DNA of 64,000 bases from Trichodelitschia bisporula (GCA_010356995.1 ML996704.1:108404-172403); one strand, 5' to 3'; numbered from the stretch's first letter, positions 35,030 through 47,885 are shown. The notes: a model not told the origin generated them from the letters alone. Translations and numbers: made by a program.

Positions 35030-35500
35030 AGGCTCATGTGGACTTCGTTGCACCTGACCTTGTCGAGGGCGAGGAAGTTGCCGAAGGACCTCGTAGTGGA
35101 AGATTCTGAAGGCTTTGGAGTGGGCAAGCTCGCTCTTATCCTTGAGAAATACGAAGCCGGTCGGGAAGGCCGTTCCCGTTCATCCACTCGACGGAAATCA
35201 TCGGCTCGAACAGAGATGCCAGGCCAATCAGGCAGGTTTTTGCTGCTAAAGGCTGGGTACCGGCTGTATACGTCTTCCAGAATATTCAACGTCTCAGCGT
35301 TCGTTATATTCATTTGCAGAAGATACCATGGAGCCTCGACCAGATCGGTAGTCAACGAGCCACCCTTCCACGCCTTTCACTCCAGGCCCACGACGTGCGC
35401 GCTCAGGGATGGGACAAGGCGTATAAGGTGGAGTAGCGGCATCCGGTACTTGTCGGTCTTGCACGCGGGGTCGATGAATGATATCTAAGGCCAGGCAAAT
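35030..35500 (-). mobile_element. Second broken MULE-type transposase piece
   Basis: On the - strand, ISFIDPACKTDKYRMPLLHL followed by IRLVPSL aligns with the same catalytic region as the 34.2-kb piece. Further on, TGFVFLKDKSELAHSKAFRI aligns with the segment after it. The first aspartate is kept. The frame is broken in several places, so this is a relic. It is not an exact duplicate of the other piece; the two look like diverged copies of one family. I see no terminal inverted repeats. Confidence 0.55.
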
Positions 35501-37640
35501 CAAGTGTCTCAGCGTCAGTAACCGGCTGAAATAGTTATCGCGCGGGTGGTTCCGAGGTCCGTGGCGGTCATTGCTTTGCAAAAACTTGGGGTTTGGGGGA
35601 GAATAGATGACTCCGGTCGTCGTATGCGGCCAGTATTCAGTCTCGTGGATGGTGGTATGGATAAGCTCCGTGCGGACGGTCATGCCGGCGTGGAACCTCG
35701 CTTTAACGACGAGGACGTCGAGGGTACTAGGCCTGAACACGGGGATGTTGGAGCGAGTGGTTCCCATCGTCGTTAAAATGCTGTGAAACTTGGTGAAGAG
35801 ATCGGCTACCCTCACAGCTCGGTGATGTGTATTGGTATGCAGGGCTGGAATCCCGCAAGGCCGGATGCCAGAGTCGAAGGTGACGTGGAAGGGAACGTGA
35901 GAATCGACCCGAGATAAAAAAATACGGCGGAACTGCGAACCTTCTACATCCGGTTGAGTGAACATGAACTAGCGAAACGGAATGAGATGTTAACTGAGTC
36001 CTCGAAGAAATCGTGGACGAGGTCTCCCGCATCCAGGACACAATGGGTGTTCAACCAGGAATTTGCCTGCAGGTGCTGGTGATCATGAGTTCGAGACCGA
36101 ACGTCTAGCGGGCGGTATCTAGGCGGAAGGTAGCGTGCGGTTCTTTCAAAGCTGAATTCGTCTCGCTTCGTAGATCGATCATCGCGGCGAGGGTGGTCGC
36201 AATAAACGATTGGAGAACGAACGGAGATGTAAAGAGTTGGTAGAAGGGAGTGGCCCTCTGGTGCGCCTGTAAGCCGAGAACGTCAGGCTCAGGCATACTG
36301 AAGCGCGCGTCGTACGTCTTGTAGTGCCAGCGCTTCGGGAGGAGCGCAACACACAATCCCGATGCCGTGTCCGTGGAATCTCAGCTCCGAGGCCGATGGT
36401 CGCGATTATTTGCGGCATCTACAGCCGTCAGTTGAGTCTGCGAGAGCCGCAAAAGACATACCAGCCCGACAATCGCTTCCCTTCCTTCTTCCCTTCTCCC
36501 CAAGCCTTGCCCGTTCGAACCTCCGTACATCCCACTTCACCGCCAGTTCCCTTGGGCAACCGCACACACGACCATCCAAAGTATAACGCGCGGTATACAA
36601 CCCACTCAAAACCTGCGATCCCAGCCACCCAAGCCTTGATCACTGGACGCCAGCCTGAGCTGGCAAAGAAGTACCTCGAAAGAAGCAGTTTGGCATCCAT
36701 CCAAGCACAAGCGCCATGTCTACCAACGCGAAGACCCCGGCACCGTGCTTTGGCTTATCTGCTGGACACCACTTGAGTGAGGAACATGTAGATCTCGATG
36801 TAGCAAGGGCGCCGTCGGCGACTATGACATGTCATGCCGAGGTCCCGCACATCATGACGTCCTGGGGGTACACCCCGCCCGAGTACCTAGGTGGGGATCG
36901 AGCGATGCCTCTGGAACGAGTCGAGGAATTTGCCGTAACTAATGGATAGATTTCGGTGGGTGCTTCAGGGTTGATAGAGTTGGCAAGCAGCACATGGAGA
37001 TACGAGTGTCCGGTACAGCATCGCCGTGTAGGGGGCCGATTCTATACACGCAATTTCTGTAGGCGTTTCGGGCTGTTGGGCGACGCTACATTTACATCAG
37101 CCCCAGTACACCACTCAGATACAAACAGGAGCTCGCAGTCGCTGTACTGAGTTTCGTTCTTGCCGCCCTTCCGAGGAGGAGGGGGAGCTGAGAAATTCGC
37201 GGGAGAGAACCGGGCTTGGGAGCTAGCTCGAGCCGTATAACGGCTGCTGAGCCCACCGAGTCGTTGGCGTCAGTCGGCGACGACCCGGCAGCGAGAGATA
37301 GGACGGGGAGACATACCCGCCCACTTTGATGTAGAGGTGAAGGATGGAGCAGCCGAAGCGTGAAACTGCGAAGGATCTCGAAAAGACGGGTGATGATGAC
37401 CTGGCCTCGGTCTAGGCGGATATGCCGGAGAACGCGGCGCATTCAAGGATAAATTGTGGACTGGCATTTACATTTAAAGGCGCTTCTGGCATTGGATTTT
37501 GCATGGAGTTTGAAATACCCGCCGTGTGTGGCCTTGGTTGTTGCTTGTATTGATATATTTAATGTAGATTAGGCAGGAAGGTGCCGGAGTACGCACTGCT
37601 GCCGTCAACGTGGCTTGTCGCAAAAGCCAATGAAGCCGGC
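35501..37640. other. Decayed accessory sequence with one intron-like signal
   Basis: No complete gene is supported. At about 36462-36420 (- strand) a GTATGTC donor, AACTGAC branch and CTGTAG acceptor form a credible 43-nt intron. It could join a frame starting MYGGSNGQGLGRREEG to MPQIIATIGLGAEIPRTR, but the following frame is not convincing. The 36105-36356 frame (- strand) is protein-like without motif. Confidence 0.3.
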
Positions 37641-37649
37641 CAGCTCGCT

Positions 37650-38261
37650 CACCATGCGCTCCGAGTTTCGTAGTCGCCGAACCCGCTGTCGACACGCAAA
37701 TCGAGGAGCATCTTGCCCGTCCATCCGTCCTTGAACACAGCGAGGGCGTCCACGTTCTTCTCCTCCCAGTTCGACCCCAAACATCGTCCTTGCAATTCAG
37801 CGCATCCACGAGTCCTTGCTTCAGCTTGTTGTCCACGAGGTCCTTCTCACTTGCGGCAGGATAGAAGGTCTCGTTGCTCCTCCAGAACATAACCACCCCG
37901 ACCTAGGCCAGGTCAAACCTCCGTCGCGGTTCGCTCGTACCAGTGTGTGCTCGATTCCGGCTCTCGAGTCAATGGCATGAAACGACGAATGGTACGGTGC
38001 CAGGTCTTCGAGGTCGCAGACACGGCCCGGTTTGTCCTTCGGCGCGAGGCCGGCCCTTGCGTCAAGTCCTGAGTCGGCCCGGATTCCACATCCCGAGGGG
38101 ATAGCCAACCGATCAAAAGAAGGTATGTTGTCGAAGAATAAAGAAGTGTAGAGAGACATAAGAACGTAAGTCCTCGTCGCCGATCGCGGCCGAAGGCAGT
38201 ACGCGTACCGCCCCCCGAATGCCTTCGCCGTCAGCAACATACCCAAAAGAACAGCTCGCAT
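37650..38261 (-). CDS. Possible secreted protein, frame uncertain
   Basis: A - strand frame opens MRAVLLGMLLTAKAFGGRYA, which could be a signal peptide, and continues through LEDLAPYHSSFHAIDSRAG. Two other frames downstream are protein-like: SEKDLVDNKLKQGLVDALN and GSNWEEKNVDALAVFKDGW, the latter ending at a stop near 37650. The three could be one protein with small introns or frame breaks that I cannot resolve. No family is recognised. Confidence 0.3.
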
Positions 38262-40260
38262 ATCTCACCCTTCGCCCTCGCCCTCTCGGCTCCCATGCAA
38301 GAACCAGACAGCACTACCAGAAACACGCCGAGGAACGCCCAACCGATAGGCCCAACGCTTGATCTTCCTGCCAGCCATCGCCTCCACCGCATGCCACAAT
38401 AGTTGCGCGCGAGATGCCATTCCCTTCCCCCATGAGCAACAACGGCTCTCTCCTCCTGAAGCGCGATGGTGATCTGTGTCTCAGGTCCGCCAGCTGTGTT
38501 CAGCGACTCAAGCGTACTTCCCTCCGCCATGGCGCCAGAATTGATTCTCCGCATTGCGATGAGAGGGCGTTGCAGTGGGGGGTTCGATGAAGTGTGAGGC
38601 GGAGAGCAGTGCTGGATGATCGTCATTGACATCCCTCGTGCGCCAACTCCGAGAATGACCACTGCCGTCGGGTTACGAGCAGACGCACCGCGCACAGCCC
38701 ATGACGCTTCTTCTTCTGCACGGCCCTTCGCAATGCCGGCAACGGCCACCGGCATCCCGAGGTCTCATCGGTATCCAGCCCGTACGGCCCCAAGAAGTAC
38801 GCTTCTGCACTGAAACTCGTCAGTTGATTCCCAATGCGGCAGCGGGGCACGCACCACGGCCCGCCTTGGATGCCATGGGCTCAATGTCCTTCCCCTCGTC
38901 GCTGTTCCCAGTCTCATCCATGTAGATGGATGCAGCAAGGCGAGAGAAGCAGATACAATGCCCCTCGCGTATTAGGCGCGCCCGGGTACAGTCACCCGAT
39001 CGGCAAGGTACGTAGGCTCAATGTCAGGACGGTGATGATCCGGTGCCTTGCCGGACTCCTGCTGCCGGTTCGCGATCCGGCAACAGGGCCAGCACATGCC
39101 GCTGCGTCCTCTGCTCCACCCGCCACGAAGCACCGCGATGAGGTTGTAACGACAGTCGCATGAAGAACAATCCCAACCCCGAGCATGTTTTGTTCACCGT
39201 CAACAACGCCCCCCAACAGGCGTCGTGGAACTACTCACCACCCACCCATCCCCCCTCCAGCCCGAACCTCGCCCCCTCACAACCTCCCACCCAAACACCC
39301 ACCCCCCAGCCATCCCACTATCTTCCCATCGCCAGATGGGACCGAGCAGACCAAACCAACCCTTCCCTCCGCGTTCACACCATCAACACCCATTTGCTGC
39401 TTCTCTTGCCCTGCTCCTCACCAACCACCCCACATACACTCTCATCACGCGCCTTCAGCACCGCGGTGGTGCCAGGACCTACAAGCGTGCCCTCGCAGCC
39501 CCCCACGTACACTGACTGGGTGTCAAGACAACCGAGCCGAACCCCTCAACACCAAACGCGCTGATGACCCTCCCAACGACCGCGTCCACCGCGGGCCGGG
39601 ATGCCCAGTGAATATTGTCTTCAGGGGTCGTGCGAACGCCCAAGTACGGACCGAGGGCGAGGGCACGCCAGTCCAGGCGCTCCTCGATGAGGGGAGAGAG
39701 ATCCCGGGCCGCGGAGCAGAGGACCATTCTGTTGCTGATCTTCGACGTCCCCTCCGATGGACATGTTTGCAGCGGAGCTGATGGAGTGGCGGCCATGTGC
39801 TTCAATTTCTGGACATATGTCGAGCCAGATCTGAGCCGGTGGGCCAGGCGAACACAGGACGCAATTCGACGGAGGCTTGGAAATGGTCCTCAGGGACCTG
39901 GGTAGGTGTTGCGGAAACTCGGAGACGACGCCGTATAGTATGGATAGGTCGTGGTGTAGGTGGGAGGGATATATGGCTCAGATGGAGAATGTAAAATGTG
40001 GGTTGGGCGGCATATAGCCAGCACGACGTGCCAATAGTACCGAGAGCACCTGAAGCGAGGGGGGGAAGCGAATATATATCCCCTCCCACAAGGAACCTTT
40101 TGGCTTGCTTCCAGAACCCGCGCCTCTGTCAAAACCAAAACATTAGCATAACCAATCCAACCCCGCGGAGCGACTAACCTGCCCAATCGGGATCCAACCA
40201 TCAACAAGCAGCCCGACAGGCAAGCAATCACAGCAAACAGCATGGCCACCACCCTATGTA
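38231..40260 (-). CDS. Possible multi-exon membrane protein, model incomplete
   Basis: Signs of a spliced - strand gene: an ATG at about 40252 begins MLFAVIACLSGCLLMVGSRL and a good intron follows (GTTAGTC donor, GCTAATG branch, GACAG acceptor, about 40179-40129). Further on come EDNIHWASRPAVDAVVGRVI and SAFGVEGFGSVVLTPSQ at about 39620-39520, then YVYVGGCEGTLVGPGTT in a shifted frame. Near the 3' end are LESLNTAGGPETQITIALQE and a hydrophobic span GWAFLGVFLVVLSGSC. The composition suggests a membrane protein with several segments. I cannot link the pieces through valid junctions. Confidence 0.35.
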
Positions 40261-40804
40261 GCAAATGCCATTTACTACTGCTACGACCGGGTAGAGTATC
40301 TCCTTTCTCCAAACCCGTGGAGCCGTCTAGCCAACCCGAAAAGCAACCTCTGTCTCGGGCAGTTTGCCCCACCGGTCAACTTCAGTCCGGAGCAAACCTC
40401 CCATTTCATATGCCCACAGCAAGCATATACACAGCCTCATCCACCTCCTCGAATCCCCAATAGCCCACCCAAAAAAGCCCAGCCAACCCCGCAAACGCCG
40501 GCTCATCCATCCAAACCCTACCCAATCGCCTGCACATCTCCAAACAACCCCCCTCCAGACGACGGCCTCATACGCAAAAAACCCATCAGCCAGTCCCCCA
40601 TCAAAACCCACCGCTGATAGAAAAAAAAAAGATATTACAACAAAAGATACCCGACCAACAAGCCCCGCCCGTCGCCCCCTAGCCCATGCCGCCCATGAGT
40701 GCGAGTGCCCAAATATCCCACCCCACCATCCATCCAACCAATGCACCGAGCCAAACCAAACAACACAATGCAACTCAACACCCCACCCCTCTCCCCGCCG
40801 CTAC

Positions 40805-43800
40805 TCAAATACCCCCCCTCCCATCAGGACTAGGCGGCACAAGTTCCAGCACCGGAACCCCATCTCCCGCATCTCCCCCACTCCCCGGCCTCCTATCAGC
40901 CTCCTCCTCCGCCTCCCTCTCCTCGCGTATCCCCTCCGCCATCCCCGGCGCCGCCCCCCCCGCACTCGCAACCGAGCTCTCACTCGTAATCTGCCGTCTC
41001 CGTCTCCTCCTCGCACGTTCATCCTCCGCCGTCTCCCTCCTCCGTCTCGACCTCCCAGACAACTCCCTCGCCACATCCCCCGCCGCCGCTTCCTCACCCC
41101 CGCCAAGCCCCATGAGCAACTTCTCCGCGCGGTCCGCGACGTCGTCTTCTTCCGGCTTGGGCTCCGCGTCCATCGGGTCGCCTTCCATTTCAACCGGGCT
41201 GAGCAACCCCGTTTCAGTCTTGGGCCCGTTGTTGTCCCCGGCTCCGCTCTCGTTGCTGCGCACCTGCACCAGCTCGTCCAGCTCCGGCATCTTTTGCCCC
41301 GACGCCACGCGAACGGCATGTCGATCCTTTAGCCGCGCGCGCCGGCGGCGATCGCGCTGATCACGTGCCTCCGGTTTCGCAGCACGCAGCTTAGCGAGCA
41401 AATCATCCATGGCGCCAGAGCCGGACGGCGAAACGGGCGCAGAAATGTCGGTCGGTGTATTCAGCTGCGTAGTGATAGCCTGTTTGCGCTTCATAGAAGC
41501 CTCGTTACGACGACGAGTGTCCTCGAGAGCGACGTTCTTCTCCCGGGATTTCTGGCAAATATCAGTAAATGCAGGAGTTCGAAGAGAAAAACGACGTACC
41601 TTCCACTCCTTGACGAACTCGGCCATCTTAGCGAAGAACTCGCGCCGCGCGTTCTCGTCGCTCGGGTCCTCGCCGAAGAACGTCATAATGTCCTTGAATG
41701 CGCCTGTCGTCTCCTCGAGGTAGAGCTGCATCTGCTCCGCCTTCCGCCGGGCTTCCTTCATGCAGCGCTGCACAACAACGCTCACCCGGTCCTCGGGATG
41801 GAACTTGTTCGGATCCGACAGGTTACCCGCGTCGAGACTGGCTTGGACGTTCTTAATGTTATCGATGTAACGCTTTGCGTCCTGCATGAGGACATCGACG
41901 TTGACCTTCTGCGCGACAACAACGCCCTCGATATCGTCAACGAAGCCCTCCCACTCAGGCCACTTCTGCCGCACGCTGCGCTCGACAAAGTCGGCAAAAT
42001 TCGTCTCGTTCTGCGCATCCTTAACCATGCCGAGTCGGCTCAGCGAGCTGATCTTGAAGCCGCTGGCTTGCTTGTTGGCGTCGTTCATAAAGTTACCGAC
42101 GAACAATATGAAGCCGAGGACGTTGAGCAGCGAGACCGAGTCTCGCAATGACTCCGACACTTTGACGACCTCACGCAACTTCGCTGCAATCTCATCGTAC
42201 TCCGGCTCGAACGTCCTTGTGAGCATGAGCGCGCGTATGCGGGCCTTCCAGTAATGGTGCAGCTCAAACGCCGTATAAAGGTAAAGCTGATCCTCGCGCG
42301 TGAGCTCCGAAGGATCCATTTCGCGTTCCGTCTTGACCGCATTCGGACCAGTCCAGTCCTTGCTGTACGGCGCCATGAGCTTTGCAACATTGTCGGGGAT
42401 ATTACACATGTCGTCCTTTTGCAAGAACTCCATCACAACCTGATTATCCAGAATCTCCTTGTCGCAATGGATGATCATACGAGCAACATCCTCCACAGGG
42501 CGTTGCGAAAACTTCGACAACGAAATCTGCCAATTCTTCATCAGATCCGACGAAATGATCTGCTTCTTATCACTCTTCTTCCCAGCAGCCTTGCCAATCG
42601 CCCGTGTCTCTTTGGCTAAGAACAGCCGCTCAACCTCATCGAGCACACCTTTGCGTGACAGCTCGCGGTACCGCTCTTCGCGCTCATCCAGCGTCTGTGT
42701 GTGATTCGCCCAGATGGTAACCTGCGGCGTGTCGACCTTCTCCCAATGCAGCGCCTTGAGCTTCTTCTTCGGTCTTGCGACACCCAGCGCCAGCGTCGAA
42801 AGCACAGGAGCGTCACCCTTTTGCGGCAAGAAGCCAGGCCCCCGCTTGGCACCAGGAAACGGGGGCGGGGGCGGCGCACCGGGCGGGCCACGCGCACCGG
42901 GGAAAGGGGGTGGGGGAGGAGCCATCCGGCCACCGGGGGGAGGCGGCGGTGGCGGTGGTCCTCCGGACGCAAACCCGGGTAATGCAGGAGGTGGAGGCGC
43001 GCCAGACTTGAATCCAGGTAATGTCGGACCAGCCGCACCGGGGAAAGGCGGTGGGGGCGGAGGAGGAGCTCCAGACTTGAAGCCGGGTAGTCCAGGAGGC
43101 AGGGGAGGAGGTGGAGGCGCATTGCTCACGAAGCCAGGTAGCGAGGCCAGTTGGCCAGGCTTGGGAGGGGACTGCGAGCCGTCAAACTTGTCGTCGGCCG
43201 GGGTGCGGGGCGAATCGGCTTCGATGCTCGGGTGCGTAGTACCAGTAGTGACGCCATCGGCCTCAAGGCTCTCCTCGTCGCTATTATCGTACTTTTTGGC
43301 CCGTGCAGTCAGGTCACCAAGCACGCCGGTCATCATCTGCTGATGGTTAGCCGGGACGCGCGGCCGCACGCCAACGTCGACAATGCGGGCCTTTTCGACC
43401 ACGATATCGTCCTCTTCATCGTCAGTCGGCTTCGAGCCCACAGCCTTGCGCGGAATGCGGCGCATGCCAGAGCGGGACCCGCTGATGGAGCCGAAGTTGT
43501 AGCCCTCGAAGCCCGCTTCGTACTTCTGCAGCTCCTCTTCCCGGTCGTCCACCTCGCCGTCCATCTTCTCGCGCAGCTCGCGGAGCCGGTCCGATGGCGC
43601 CACCTGCTGCCACACCTTGCCCTCGAGCTTGGCCCGGGTCTTTGCGCGCTCGAGTTGCATTTCGAGTTTCTCCATCAGCTTCTGCCGATCAAGGATGCCC
43701 TGCATCTGCATAGGATCGACAATGGGTGCAGCAGGTCCGCTGGAAGCGCCAACGCCCACTGCAGCCGCCTCCTTACCGCTTCCAGAGGCCTTGTTGACAG

Positions 43801-46242
43801 CAGAAGCTGCGGCGTCCTGAGCATCACGCAGCATCAGATACAGCTCGCGCGCCTCGAGCTCGTTGCGTTGCATCTCCTGTGCCCGCAGACGCTGAAGCTC
43901 CGCTACCTCCGCCTTGAAGCCATCAATCTGCCGATTTTGCAGATCAATCACCTCCTGCTGTTCGGCCAGCTGCTTCTGCAGCTTCGCGACCAGACCGTCG
44001 GCGCCGAGTTCAACCTGAGCTTGTACCTCGTCACGCTCCGCAATAGCTGCATCAGCAATCTGCTTCGCAGCGATGGCGTCGTCCCGCGCCTGTCGCGCCT
44101 CCGAGTCCGTGTAGAGCTTGTCGAGCAGGTTTTGCACTGTCAGGTTGAGGCTCTGCTTCAGATCCATATCGGGCAGCCGACGGTCCATGGCGACGTAGCT
44201 CATCATGGCGTCCACGAGCTGGAACATGCGGTCCCGGTCGTCCACGTCATTATCACGGATGATGAGCAAATGCTGCATCAAAGACACGAAATGATCATGG
44301 GCCCGGGTATGCTGGATCTTCGACGCAATTGCATCGACAATCTGCGCTGGGTCGTTGAGGTCCTTGGCTTCGCCGTCGATGCTCTCTACGACGCTGCTGT
44401 TCTCGCGCTCCAGGATATCCTCGTAGTCGACAGCCTCATTGGAGCGGTACTGCTCAATTTGCTTGTCCAGGCCCTCGTAGTGGAACTCTTCCATCTTCTT
44501 GAGGATGCGCCGGATACCGCACGAGTTGAACTGCGCGCGCAGATGGCATCGTAGCTGCAGGTCCCGATGCGGCGTATCGACGATCATATTGACGAGAAGC
44601 AGCGACGAGATGGCGTATTCCATGAGGTGGTTCTCCATGCCGACGCCACCGCCGCGGATTTCATCGCTCGCGCCCACCAAGCTGCCGAACTTGCCGCGGC
44701 CATCAATGGATATCTCCACCCAGCGCATCCAAGAGTCGAAGCGGCCCGTCTCGCCAGACTGAGCCTTGACAGCATCAAAGGCCTGGATAACGCGCATATG
44801 GCCGTCTCCATCGTTCCAGTGGCACAAGAACGTCAAGATTTCGCTGATAGTCTTGCGAGTCTGAATGCGCATTGAGCTCAGGGACCCGATCATGGCCGTT
44901 ATGACCTGCGTGTGTTGGAGGGCATTATCGGCGCCATACTTGCTGTTCATCAGAGTCTTCAAGCATTTGGCAATGTCGTACTCGCGGTCGAGATCCTTTT
45001 CCCGATTGCCCAATTGCGGTGCTGCGGGGCCTTGGCCTGCCCGACGATTGATCTTGCTGAGCACATTGGTGAGCGCAATCGTGCCCTGTGCCTCGACAAA
45101 TGCCTTCACCCAACCGATCGGTTGTGTGCGCAGGCTGACCGTGAGACTCTGGAGCTCCTTTGCCGATATCGAGTTGTCCATCACACGCCGCACATACCAC
45201 TCGGGGGAACCCTCCTCGTGCGCGCGGTCGAGGATGTTGCCGCCGCTATCAGCGCCATAGCGGCTGGTGTGCCGGCGCTTCTGTTCGCTCTGGTACATCT
45301 GCAGCCGGTCCTGGTACACAAGTGTCCATTTCTTGGTGATGGGGTACGACTCCATCTGCCGTAGGGCCTGTTCGGGCATGCTCTTCCAACCACGCTGGTT
45401 CATCAGCTCGCGGAACGCCCGCTCAATCTCCTCGTCGGACGGACGATCCAACGAAAAGTCGCTTGGGGCGAAGGATGACTGGGACATGGATCCTGGGATC
45501 TGCGATTGCGACAGCGTCTGGCGGTTGGGCGAGGAAGTGGGCCATTCGGGGTGGCCATTCGACGAAACGGTCGCTACGGACGGGTTCTGAAGGGAGTGTA
45601 TGCTGGAGGCGCGATGCGACCCTAATGAATAGACGCTCGTCTGATCAGAGGACGCGCGAGTCAATTGTGAGTGTGCCGAGTCCGTACTGTTGTAGGATGT
45701 GTAGTTTTGGGATGTACCGCTTCCCGCGTTACTTGCACGTTGCGCCATGCTCCACGATTGCATGGCCGCGATGCGGTCATTGCCATTCGCGCCGCCGGTC
45801 ATGGAGCCGTGTGTCGGGGGCCGCGGGGGAGGCATGCCGCGATAGTGCTGCGGGTCGACAACAGGATACTGATGAAAGTCACCTCCGCCTTTGTTGAGAT
45901 GGTGTGGTAGCGGATCTCGACGTCCCGCTACTTTGAACTCATCACCTGCATTGCGTAAGCACTTGACAACCACTGGAATACCGCCAGGAGCAACGACGCC
46001 CTCAGCATTCACAACCCACCGGCAGTGTCTGTTCCGCCAGACCCAGGGCGGTCGAGCGTGTTGGTGGAGTGGCGATGCGAGTGGCGCGACGAATATGAGC
46101 CCGGTGCGCTGCTGCCAGCTGATGGCGAGGCCCGCGGCGTGTCTGAATCGTAGTCCTGCGTGTATTTGTCCTTGCGCATGAAGCCGAGTAGACCCTTTCC
46201 GCCTGACGACGCGCGCCCTTTGGTGTCCTGCGAAGGCATCAC
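40805..46242 (-). CDS. sepA: Formin, SepA/Bni1 type
   Basis: Exons 46242-46020, 45945-41600 and 41551-40805 keep frame and encode 1771 residues. Formins nucleate and elongate actin cables for polarised growth and septation. Exon 1 reads MMPSQDTKGRASSGGKGLLG; the 74-nt intron 1 joins TDTAG to DEFKVAGRRDPLPHHLNKGG, a fungal formin block. Then come the Rho-binding GBD and FH3 (about 240-690), a coiled coil (about 700-830), the proline-rich FH1 (about 1010-1110) with repeated LPGFxSGAPPPPP units, and FH2 starting KKKLKALHWEKVDTPQ (about 1123-1516). A Ser/Arg-rich tail follows. Intron 2 is 48 nt with no in-frame stop. A continuous frame reaching 46351 without intron 1 has a nonsense-like N-terminus and is rejected. 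It is divergent from the next gene across 965 bp. Confidence 0.95.
41552..41599 (-). other. 48-nt in-frame intron of the formin gene
   Basis: GTACGT donor, TACTGAT branch and GCCAG acceptor. The length is a multiple of three and it lacks a stop. Retention would insert 16 residues (VRRFSLRTPAFTDICQ) after EFVKEWK in the C-terminal region. Confidence 0.75.
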
Positions 46243-47207
46243 GGGCGCCGAGAAGGGTCCGTCCGCGGACGGGTTGAGGGTGAGGGACCGTAGCCGGTGC
46301 TGATGGACAGGGGACTGTAAGCAGCGTTAAGCTGACGGATGAGTTGTACACAAAAGTCTCAAAGACAGAGCGATCGCAAGACGAGCAGTTCGGCGCACGT
46401 GTGGGAGGAGCAGTTGTTGGTATCGTGGTGGGACGGGGGGGGTGCGCTTGAACGGTGACAATCGGGATAGGCCGAGATGCAGGAGGTCAAGAGTGTTGAA
46501 GGAGAGGCGGTGCGTGATCTGAAAGTTACAGGAGAGGGGGCGGGTTTGTTGCTGATGTTTGTGAAGAGAGAGCTGCGGGTGACAAGCGACGTCCCTCTCT
46601 TTGCCCTTGGTGTTGACTTGGGATCCCGTGCCGTTCTCGTCTCGTCCCCTTTTGGGATTGGGGGGGTTGTGTTGGGGTTGTTCCTTCTCTTCTTCGCTCC
46701 TCATAGAGACGTTGGCGGCGCTTTCCCCTCCTAAAGCCAACCCCCTCTACTCCCTCCTCTACCCCCAGCCCCCTAATGAAACTCTCAGCCTTGGCATTTT
46801 TATGTGCGCCTCATCCGTGTGCGGCTTGACAGTTGTGGCTTGTACTTCTACGTGCCTTATTCGACGGTAAGGCGCGCCCTAAGGCATCAATCCTAATTGA
46901 CAGCTCCACCAACTCCCTCTCCATCTCCATCCCCATCCATCTCATCCTCATCTCCCATCATCACCAACCACCAGCCTATCCGCCCTCTCCCTCGCTTCCA
47001 CCTCTCTAGTCGCACGCACTGCATATCCACCCCAAATCTACAGGCCCACCCCTCGCATCACCCAGGAACACACGCTGCACCACCATGTCCCTGCGCCGCA
47101 CCTAATCGGGCCACCTTCACCAACACCGCATCGCCTTCCGCACGTGACAGTACCGCATCACCACCACCATCACCATAACCATCACCATCCCCACCACTAC
47201 CACCACA
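46243..47207. promoter_or_regulatory. Shared divergent promoter region, formin and small membrane protein
   Basis: Both flanking genes start here and are transcribed away from each other. The right part (about 47150-47207) is a CAC/CAT-rich simple repeat directly before the start codon of the + strand gene. No coding region is supported. Confidence 0.5.
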
Positions 47208-47732
47208 ATGTCCACCCCCGCCCTCCTCAAATCCGTCCTCCCCCCCCTCTTCCTCGCCCTCCTCCTCTACCTCGCCACCGCCGTCCTCCTCCCCCTCTAC
47301 CGCCGCCACCGCGCCCGCTACTCTCAATACCTGCCCGTTTCCACACCAGGCAGCGGGCCCTTCACCAACCCCCTCGCCGCCTTCGGGCCCCCTTCCTACC
47401 GCGAAAGCACCAGTTTCACAACCCGCCTCACAGCACCACTGATACTGCTCCTGCCCGCGAGCTGGGCAGAGCGCTGGGAGAGGAGGCGGAGGGTGGAGAC
47501 TGCGGAGGAAGAGATGGGTCCGCCGGCGGGGAGGACAGAGAGCGAGATGGGGGCTAGTGATACGGATTTTGATTCCGAGCTTGAGGATTTGGTTGTGCCC
47601 GGACGGAGGGATGCGTTGAGTCTTGATGCAAGGCCGGCGAGTGCGGGGAGGAGGAGGGAGGAGGTTAGGCGGTTGAGTCGGGAGTTGGAGGAGGGGTTTC
47701 GGGATGATAGTGAGAGTGAGGATGGGCGGTAG
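47208..47732 (+). CDS. Conserved fungal small membrane protein
   Basis: A single-exon frame of 174 residues. An N-terminal signal anchor, LPPLFLALLLYLATAVLLPL, is followed by YRRHRARYSQYLPV. A second hydrophobic stretch is LTAPLILLLPASWAERW. The remainder is acidic and basic with Ser clusters and ends RDDSESEDGR. I recall similar short proteins with RHRARYxQYLP in other filamentous ascomycetes, but no function. The overlapping His- and Pro-rich frame in the CAC repeat is a shadow. It is convergent with formate dehydrogenase (153 bp). Confidence 0.65.
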   Translation: MSTPALLKSVLPPLFLALLLYLATAVLLPLYRRHRARYSQYLPVSTPGSGPFTNPLAAFGPPSYRESTSFTTRLTAPLILLLPASWAERWERRRRVETAEEEMGPPAGRTESEMGASDTDFDSELEDLVVPGRRDALSLDARPASAGRRREEVRRLSRELEEGFRDDSESEDGR

Positions 47733-47885
47733 TGTGCGTGTTTTTGGGCTTGGGCATTGGGCACAGCTTTGGCGTTGATCATTTTGAGTTGGCAAGGATA
47801 CCCGGCGCAGTGTGAGGACACAGGTACAGCATACATCATGTGCATTAAACATCAACTACAAAGCTCCTACACCATTACCGCACAG

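Noticed and set aside
35294-35965. 223-codon - strand frame
   Set aside because: Its end overlaps the MULE catalytic region in a different frame, so it is a shadow; the upstream part has no motif.
40364-41332. 322-codon + strand frame
   Set aside because: Pro/Arg/His-rich shadow of the formin C-terminus and its 3' flank.
43151-44554. 467-codon + strand frame
   Set aside because: It is antisense to the formin GBD/FH3 and coiled-coil coding region, is Leu/His/Arg-rich by reverse reading, and shows no motif.
47144-47557. His-run and proline-rich frame
   Set aside because: It is created by the CAC/CAT simple repeat and overlaps the better 47208-47732 gene in another frame.
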